10,621 nucleotides of DNA from Candidatus Falkowbacteria bacterium CG02_land_8_20_14_3_00_36_14 (GTDB taxonomy: Bacteria; Patescibacteriota; Patescibacteriia; Patescibacteriales; UM-FILTER-36-11). Below, one piece after another: positions 5,772-10,621 of the stretch (position 1 is the stretch's first letter; every line of letters starts with the position of its first letter). The notes beneath the pieces were generated by a model. The model ran no database searches. It had not been told where the DNA came from and saw only the letters and a list, made by a program, of their open reading frames with translations. The translations under genes were made by a program, and so were the position numbers. Where the stretch lies: the NCBI GenBank assembly GCA_002781265.1, contig PETS01000073.1, positions 1-10,621 of the forward strand, given 5' to 3'.

Positions 5772-6200
5772 TTAATTACACATCCAAAAAATATTATTAG
5801 TGGTAATATCCCAGAGGCAATCAGTTAAATAATCCACTACAAACCAAGCTATCATGATTATAATTAGGCCAATAACTCCGTTTCTAATGGTATTTTTAGC
5901 CTTAGATACCTCTTCTTCTCTTCCTCCGGAAACCATCCATATATAGCCCGCGTACACCATCAGCACCGTTAAAATTATGCCTAAAAAACCTAAAAATATT
6001 TTTATCATTAATGCCACTACTACTCTAATGTCCGAAGGGGTAGTGTCATAAACTCCGGCAAAGCTGTCCAAACCGCCGTCTTGCACCATTTTTAATAAAT
6101 TGTCGTCCGCTTGCGCGTTTTGGATCGCAATAAATGACGTAATAATTAAAATTAAAGATAAAGCCACCAATAAACTAATAATTTTATTATTTTTTTTCAT
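5772..6200 (-). CDS. T4SS pilin-like protein B (VirB2/TrbC-like)
   Basis: This 142-residue protein is a paralogue of the product of 2965-3381. It has a Lys-rich start, a hydrophobic signal (about 8-26) with a likely signal-peptidase site after AQA (29-31), a soluble segment (32-57), a first membrane helix (about 58-90) ending in VYAGYIWMVSGG, a charged turn (REEEVSKAKN, 94-103) and a second helix (about 106-125). The shared core is Y-x-G-x-IWM followed by a charged turn and a second helix. Its short tail has two cysteines (C128, C141) that are absent from pilin A and could form a disulfide outside the membrane. It heads an operon with the hydrolase and ROK kinase. A promoter is seen at 6248-6275. 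Pilus assembly is not shown by the sequence. Confidence 0.84.
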   Translation of the reverse strand: MKKNNKIISLLVALSLILIITSFIAIQNAQADDNLLKMVQDGGLDSFAGVYDTTPSDIRVVVALMIKIFLGFLGIILTVLMVYAGYIWMVSGGREEEVSKAKNTIRNGVIGLIIIMIAWFVVDYLTDCLWDITTNNIFWMCN

Positions 6201-6247
6201 ATTGTTTAGGCAATAATTTAATTAATTTTATTTAATATCATATTTAT

Positions 6248-6275
6248 ATTATAGCAAAATAAGCAAATAATACAA
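6248..6275 (-). promoter_or_regulatory. Extended -10 promoter of the minus-strand operon
   Basis: On the minus strand, TATAAT (6253-6248) is preceded by TGC (6256-6254), giving an extended -10 box. A partial -35, TTGTAT (6275-6270), lies 16 nt upstream. Transcription should start near 6241, about 40 nt before the pilin B start. Confidence 0.6.
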
Positions 6276-6309
6276 TAAAATCTATGGGTATTAAAAAAGA
6301 AGAATATAA

Positions 6310-6318
6310 TGGTATAAT
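6310..6318 (+). promoter_or_regulatory. Extended -10 promoter of the flippase operon
   Basis: TGGTATAAT, an extended -10 box, lies 15 nt before the ATG at 6334. No clear -35 is seen. It is divergent from the promoter at 6248-6275, so both operons are driven from this 133-nt gap. Confidence 0.55.
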
Positions 6319-6333
6319 AAAAATAGAAGTTTT

Positions 6334-7809
6334 ATGTATAAAATAAAAATTATGCGTTTATTAACCAAAGTGGCTTATAATACGATTATGCAAATAATCA
6401 GTAAAGTTATAACAGCTTTATTGGGCTTGGCGGTAGTAACTATAATGACTCGCTATTTGGGTCGGACCGGTTTCGGACAATATACCACTATTATCACTTT
6501 TTTGTCTTTTTTTGGAATATTCTCCGACCTGGGGCTTACTCTGACAACTGCTCAAATGATCAGCCAGCCCGGAGCTGATCAAAATAAAATTTTATCCAAT
6601 CTGTTTACCTTACGTCTGGTCTCGGCGGTCATTTTTTTGGGACTGGCTCCTTTAACGGTCCTATTTTTTCCTTATGATTATATTATTAAAATAGGCGTGC
6701 TGATTACCTCCCTGTCTTTTCTTTTTGCATCCTTAAACCAAATCCTTATCGGCTTATTCCAAAAAAATCTCCGAATGGACAAGGTATCAATAGCTGAAAT
6801 AGCCAATAGAATTTTCCTGTTAACCGGAGTGGCAATAGCCATCCGCCTTGATTGGGGCCTTTGGGGAATTTTAATAATGGTGATTATTTCCAGCCTGATA
6901 AATTTTTTACTGCTTTATCTTTTCTCTTTCCGCTTTGCCCGCATTAAATTGGACTTTGACCGGCTATTATGGAAAAAAATCCTAAAAATATCATGGCCGC
7001 TAGCCTTAACCATAATCTTTAATTTAATCTATTTAAAAGCCGATACCTTGATTTTATCATTAATAAAAACCCAGGCCGAGGTCGGTTTATACGGCGCTTC
7101 TTACCGGGTAATTGATGTTTTAATTATTTTCCCTTTTATGTTTTCCGGATTATTATTGCCGATACTGGCTGGGAGCTGGGCAGCCGGGAAAAAAATTGAT
7201 TTTTATAATATTCTGCAAAAATCTTTTGATGCCATGGCTATTGTGGCCATTCCTTTAGCGGTGGGCGCGCAATTTCTGGCCAGTCCCATTATGGCGCTCG
7301 TCGGCGGCCAAGAATTTGCCGCCTCCGGCCCTATTTTGCAAATTCTTATTTTGGCGGCTAGCATAATTTATCTAGGCAATATTTTTTCTCATGCCATTAT
7401 CGCCGTTAACAAACAAAAAAAAATAATCGGCGCTTATGTTTTTACCAGTGTTACCGCTCTAGCCGGCTACATTATTTTTATCCCTAAATTTTCTTATTTC
7501 GGAGCCGCCTGGGTAACTATCTATTCGGAATTAATTATTAGCTTAGCTTCGTTATTTTTTGTCTGGAAATTCACTAAATTTCTCCCTAAAATTAATATAT
7601 TATTAAAATCTTTTACCGCCTCTATTATTATGGGCGGGGGGCTTTACGGCGCGGTTTTAATCATCGGCCAATTAAATTTATTTATCACATTAATCTTTGG
7701 CGCAATCATTTATTTTACCTGCCTCTATTTATTCGGGGGATTTAAATTTATCGCCTGCAAAGAGATAATCAACAGCGCGAATATAAAAAATAATAAATTA
7801 GATTCTTAA
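6334..7809 (+). CDS. Wzx-type oligosaccharide flippase (MOP superfamily)
   Basis: This 491-residue, very hydrophobic protein shows about a dozen or more membrane segments, as expected for the polysaccharide-biosynthesis branch of the MOP superfamily. These proteins flip lipid-linked oligosaccharides across the cytoplasmic membrane. Typical marks are the N-terminal AYNT...TRYLGRTGFGQY (14-50), the mid-protein KADTLILSLIKTQAEVGLYG (235-254) and YFGAAWVTIYSE (388-399). Length is normal for the family. The start at 6334 gives six extra residues before an ATG at 6352 (MRLLTKVAYNT), which family resemblance slightly favours; neither has a strong Shine-Dalgarno. It opens a four-gene operon and ends one base before the glycosyltransferase gene, pointing to a shared pathway of surface glycan assembly. 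Confidence 0.92.
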   Translation: MYKIKIMRLLTKVAYNTIMQIISKVITALLGLAVVTIMTRYLGRTGFGQYTTIITFLSFFGIFSDLGLTLTTAQMISQPGADQNKILSNLFTLRLVSAVIFLGLAPLTVLFFPYDYIIKIGVLITSLSFLFASLNQILIGLFQKNLRMDKVSIAEIANRIFLLTGVAIAIRLDWGLWGILIMVIISSLINFLLLYLFSFRFARIKLDFDRLLWKKILKISWPLALTIIFNLIYLKADTLILSLIKTQAEVGLYGASYRVIDVLIIFPFMFSGLLLPILAGSWAAGKKIDFYNILQKSFDAMAIVAIPLAVGAQFLASPIMALVGGQEFAASGPILQILILAASIIYLGNIFSHAIIAVNKQKKIIGAYVFTSVTALAGYIIFIPKFSYFGAAWVTIYSELIISLASLFFVWKFTKFLPKINILLKSFTASIIMGGGLYGAVLIIGQLNLFITLIFGAIIYFTCLYLFGGFKFIACKEIINSANIKNNKLDS

Positions 7810-7810
7810 T

Positions 7811-8974
7811 ATGAAAAGCGATAAAAATATTTTAATTATAAATTCGTCTCCTGATAATTTTCAGCCCATATTTAATTTATTGCTTGAGTTGGATATTATT
7901 GATTTTTCTTTCAGCTTGTTCTGGTCGGGAAAAAAAGAATGGTTTAATAAAAAATTCAAAGAAAAAAAATGGCTGGAGAAAAAAATATATCTTGGGCCGC
8001 CAATCGGCAATTCATTTTATTTTTTATTTTTTATCATAACCCTTCCCTTAAATTATTTGCTTTCATTTATCTATATTTTGCCTTACAAATATTTCAAAAA
8101 AATTGATACTATTATATGCTTAGGCATAAACGAAAAAATAATTTTTACGCCCCTAGCTAAGATCCTAAAAATAAAAGTGCTTTGGCTGGAAAATTCCGAT
8201 TTTTATTTGCCTAATTTTTACCCTCCAAAAAAATTATTATTTTTATATAAAATTTATTCCCGGCTGGTTCATATTATTTCTTTTACAAAACTAACCGAAG
8301 AAAAATTAATAAATATAGGGATAAAAAAAGCTAATATACGATTAATTCCATTAGGAACAAAATTAAACCAATACAATCATCAAGAAAACATCTTTTCTAA
8401 AATAGCTCGAACTGAAATATTAAAATTCAACCATAAATTTTTTACCATCGGAACAATAACCGAGCTGAATAAAGATCAAAATATAGAAATCCTATTCCGG
8501 GCCATAAAAACTTGCCTGGCCATAATTCCCAATATGCAAATTATAATAGTGGGCGAAGGTGAAGAAAGAAAAAATTTGGCTTGGCTGGCAAAAAAAATGG
8601 TCATTGACAATATAGTATGGTTTGTCGGGAAGCAGTCTTATCTTAAAAAATGGCTGGATAGCTTTGATATTTTCGTATCTACCAATAAATTTTTTAATTT
8701 AGATGATTTAGAAACAATCTTAAAAGTAATGGCATCTAAAATTCCAATAATCGGGCCCAGTAAGGCCGGCCTGGAATATGTAATCAACAACTCGGCTAAT
8801 AATTTATCTGAATTTTTAATTGCTTTTAATAATAGCGATGAATTAGCGGGAAAAATAATTAAATTATTTAAAGATAAAAATTTGCGCCAAAAATTAGGGC
8901 AAATTAATAATATAAATGTTGAAAAAAATTTTAATATGGCCAAGCAGGCCGAAGAATTTAAAAAAATATTATGA
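7811..8974 (+). CDS. GT4-like glycosyltransferase (GT-B fold), degenerate active site
   Basis: This 387-residue protein has a GT-B layout. Its N-terminal half includes a hydrophobic stretch (about 69-94) that could hold it to the membrane. The C-terminal half is GT4-like: IRLIPLGTKLNQY (176-188), GTITELNKDQN (214-224) in place of the usual GRL...KG, IIIVGEGEER (244-253), and VMASKIPII (306-314) where family members have EAMAxGxPV. The two glutamates of the E-x7-E motif appear to be Leu297 and Lys305, so activity may be altered. Its likely job is adding a sugar to a lipid-linked glycan exported by the flippase one base upstream. Its last codon overlaps the next gene by four bases (ATGA). The sequence is lysine-, asparagine- and isoleucine-rich, in line with local AT content. 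Confidence 0.85.
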   Translation: MKSDKNILIINSSPDNFQPIFNLLLELDIIDFSFSLFWSGKKEWFNKKFKEKKWLEKKIYLGPPIGNSFYFLFFIITLPLNYLLSFIYILPYKYFKKIDTIICLGINEKIIFTPLAKILKIKVLWLENSDFYLPNFYPPKKLLFLYKIYSRLVHIISFTKLTEEKLINIGIKKANIRLIPLGTKLNQYNHQENIFSKIARTEILKFNHKFFTIGTITELNKDQNIEILFRAIKTCLAIIPNMQIIIVGEGEERKNLAWLAKKMVIDNIVWFVGKQSYLKKWLDSFDIFVSTNKFFNLDDLETILKVMASKIPIIGPSKAGLEYVINNSANNLSEFLIAFNNSDELAGKIIKLFKDKNLRQKLGQINNINVEKNFNMAKQAEEFKKIL

Positions 8975-9939
8975 ATATAAAAATAAGCAAAAAACAAGCC
9001 GGTAAAAGACTGGATATATTATTAACGGAAGCCATGCCCCTGGCTAATGATAAAATTAAATTATCCCGTAGCCAAATTAAAAAACTTATTAATGAAAATT
9101 TTATACTAGTAAACAATAAAAATATTACTCCGCATTATAATTTAAAAGAAAATGATACTATTTTAATAAACCAGCCGGCGGAAATATCTATTTCAAAAAA
9201 AATTAAAAATACTAATATTAAATTGCCTAAAATAAAAATTATTAAGGAAACTGATGCCTATCTGATAATTAACAAACCGGCCCATTTAGCGGCGCATAAC
9301 GCCCCTCATATCAAAGAAATTACTTTAGTGGATATTCTATTAGCTAAAAACCCTGATCTAAAAAAGATCGGAGAAAATCCAGATCGGCCGGGCATTGTCC
9401 ATCGCCTTGATAAAGAAGTGAGCGGTATTATGGTTATTCCCAAAACACAAGCATTTTTTGACAATATAAAAAATCAATTCAAGGAAAGAACCGTAACCAA
9501 ACGATACGTGGCGCTGGTTTACGGGCAAATAAAAAAAGATGACGGTGAAATAAATTTTCCAATTAGCCGAGCCAGTGGCGGACATAAAATGGCGGCTCTG
9601 CCCTTGTCAGTCAATGGAAAAAAAAACGGCCAAGGCAGAAGAGCCCTTACTGAATTTAAAGTCATAAAAAAATTTATTAATTATACTTTGCTGGCCGTAA
9701 CCATAAAAACCGGACGCACCCATCAAATAAGGGCTCATTTGGCCGCTTACGGACATCCAATTGTCGGCGATAACCTTTATAGCACTAAAAAAACCCGGCT
9801 ATTGAATAAAAAGCTGGGTGTAAATAGAATTTTTTTAGTAGCCAATTCTTTAGCTTTTTTTGATTCTATGAATAATAGGCAAAAATTTAAAATAGATTTG
9901 CCCAAAAATTTAAAAGAAATTTTAAAAATTATTAAATAG
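8971..9939 (+). CDS. RluA-family 23S rRNA/tRNA pseudouridine synthase
   Basis: This 322-residue protein converts uridine to pseudouridine in structured RNA. It has an N-terminal S4 RNA-binding domain (about 1-65, with AGKRLDILL and LSRSQIKKLI), as in RluC/RluD. The catalytic domain carries the hallmark GIVHRLDKEVSG (141-152), with catalytic Asp147; the family's usual Thr after HRLDxx is Val150. Further motifs are KRYVALVYG (177-185), the conserved KTGRTHQIRAHL (246-257) and GDNLYS (266-271). Length and architecture fit RluD/RluC, but the exact uridines modified cannot be read from the sequence. It overlaps the glycosyltransferase gene by four bases and ends one base before the guanylate-kinase-like gene, so it shares a transcript with cell-surface genes although it is a housekeeping function. 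Confidence 0.95.
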   Translation: MNIKISKKQAGKRLDILLTEAMPLANDKIKLSRSQIKKLINENFILVNNKNITPHYNLKENDTILINQPAEISISKKIKNTNIKLPKIKIIKETDAYLIINKPAHLAAHNAPHIKEITLVDILLAKNPDLKKIGENPDRPGIVHRLDKEVSGIMVIPKTQAFFDNIKNQFKERTVTKRYVALVYGQIKKDDGEINFPISRASGGHKMAALPLSVNGKKNGQGRRALTEFKVIKKFINYTLLAVTIKTGRTHQIRAHLAAYGHPIVGDNLYSTKKTRLLNKKLGVNRIFLVANSLAFFDSMNNRQKFKIDLPKNLKEILKIIK

Positions 9940-9940
9940 C

Positions 9941-10528
9941 ATGATAAATAAAATTAATAAAAAAATATTAGTTATTGGCGGACCAACTGGCGTTGGAGAA
10001 AGTGCAGTTACAAAAAAAATTATTGAAAAATATCCTGTTTTTACAAGATTAGTAACCGCCACAACTAGAAAGCCTAGAAAAAAAGAAAAATACGGCAAAG
10101 ATTATTATTTTTTTACCAATAATAAATTTAGGGAAGAAATTAAAAAGGGCAATATATTAGAATATCAAAATACTAGAAATAAAAATATATATTATGGCAC
10201 ATTTAAAATTGACTTAGAAAATAAATTATTAAAAGGTTATAATATTATAGTTAACCCGGATATAACAGGTGTCCGCTATTATAAAAAGAAATATAATGCT
10301 ATAAGTATATTTATTATGCCTGATAATTTTAATAATTTAATTAAACGACTTAAAAAAAGAGATGCAAAAATTTCGCAAGAAGAACTTAATGAAAGAATAA
10401 ACTATGCAAAATATGAAATTAAAAAAGAAGCTCCTCTTTATGATTATAAAGTTATAAATAAGCAGAATAAGCTAGAAAATACAGTAAATAAAATAACCAA
10501 AATTATTAAAAATGAGAAATATATTTAA
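9941..10528 (+). CDS. gmk: Guanylate kinase-like protein with altered P-loop (Lys to Glu)
   Basis: This 195-residue protein has the whole guanylate kinase layout; the family phosphorylates GMP to GDP with ATP. GMP-side motifs are intact: TATTRKPRKKEKYGKDYYF (39-57), LEYQNTRNKNIYYGT (73-87), NPDITG (105-110), RLKKRD (136-141) with lid arginines, and RINYAKYEI...YDYKVIN (152-173). The P-loop, normally GPSGxGKST, reads GPTGVGESA (14-22): the ATP-binding lysine is Glu20 (codon GAA). It may be weakly active, inactive or adapted. A non-enzymatic GK domain, as in eukaryotic MAGUK proteins, is a known precedent. The gene is more AT-rich (10141-10200 is 20% GC) than the RluA gene one base upstream (9721-9780 is 45%), hinting at separate origin. 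No terminator is seen after it. Confidence 0.85.
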   Translation: MINKINKKILVIGGPTGVGESAVTKKIIEKYPVFTRLVTATTRKPRKKEKYGKDYYFFTNNKFREEIKKGNILEYQNTRNKNIYYGTFKIDLENKLLKGYNIIVNPDITGVRYYKKKYNAISIFIMPDNFNNLIKRLKKRDAKISQEELNERINYAKYEIKKEAPLYDYKVINKQNKLENTVNKITKIIKNEKYI

Positions 10529-10545
10529 TACTTATCATGGTAAAT

Positions 10546-10621
10546 TCAAGGTTTAACTGCACCACTTTCAATATATTCAGCAATTACTTCATTGGGAGTT
10601 AAATAATTTAATTTTTTTCTT
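10546..10621 (-). CDS. C-terminal end of a probable DDE transposase (partial)
   Basis: On the minus strand a frame open from the window edge ends at a TGA (10548-10546). Its 24 codons read RKKLNYLTPNEVIAEYIESG and then AVKP. The (R/K)xLNYxTPxEV ending is typical of the C-terminus of integrase-core transposases of the IS30, IS3 or IS481 type. It converges with the guanylate-kinase-like gene, only 17 nt away. The rest lies beyond the window, so family and intactness cannot be judged. Confidence 0.55.
   Translation of the reverse strand, partial: RKKLNYLTPNEVIAEYIESGAVKP

Noticed and set aside
10529..10545. Terminator between the guanylate-kinase-like gene and the transposase fragment
   Set aside because: No stable stem with a T-tract is visible in this 17-nt gap.

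Overview
The window looks like a piece of a Patescibacteria (Candidate Phyla Radiation) genome, probably Parcubacteria-like. The DNA is AT-rich. It encodes two small proteins of the VirB2/TrbC-like 'T4SS pilin' type that is very common in these bacteria. Many genes lack a clear Shine-Dalgarno and have a TATAAT-like -10 box only 16-27 nt before the ATG. Genes are tightly packed. The lineage assignment is inferred from gene style, not from a marker gene.

Layout. (1) Bases 1-503 hold no convincing gene. They contain a near-consensus promoter (88-116), two small hairpins, a nested MITE-like inverted repeat (233-443) and a hairpin just upstream of the first gene. (2) 519-2861 (+) is a two-gene operon of membrane proteins of unknown function, both with strong Shine-Dalgarno sites, ending in a textbook terminator (2881-2911). 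(3) 2965-3381 (+) is pilin-like gene A, followed by a REP-like hairpin. (4) 3494-3745 (+) is a small coiled-coil protein with a good promoter. It converges on the next operon across a bidirectional terminator (3772-3795). (5) 6200 down to 3850 (-) is an operon of pilin-like gene B, a membrane-anchored clan GH-A glycoside hydrolase and a ROK-family sugar kinase. (6) 6334-10528 (+) is a tight operon with junctions of +1, -4 and +1 nt: Wzx-type flippase, GT4-like glycosyltransferase, RluA-type pseudouridine synthase and a guanylate-kinase-like protein. (7) The right edge holds the last 24 codons of a probable DDE transposase on the minus strand.

How the genes may work together: the flippase and glycosyltransferase fit export and assembly of a cell-surface glycan. 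The hydrolase has a membrane anchor and an outward-facing catalytic domain, and the ROK kinase could phosphorylate sugars released by such an enzyme. The two pilin-like proteins are presumed to be envelope components. The 519-2861 membrane pair cannot be assigned.

The points most worth a second look are the guanylate-kinase-like protein with glutamate in place of the P-loop lysine, the ROK kinase that has lost its whole zinc site, the unassigned membrane pair beside pilin gene A (with sharp GC shifts inside genes), and the nested inverted repeat in front of that pair.
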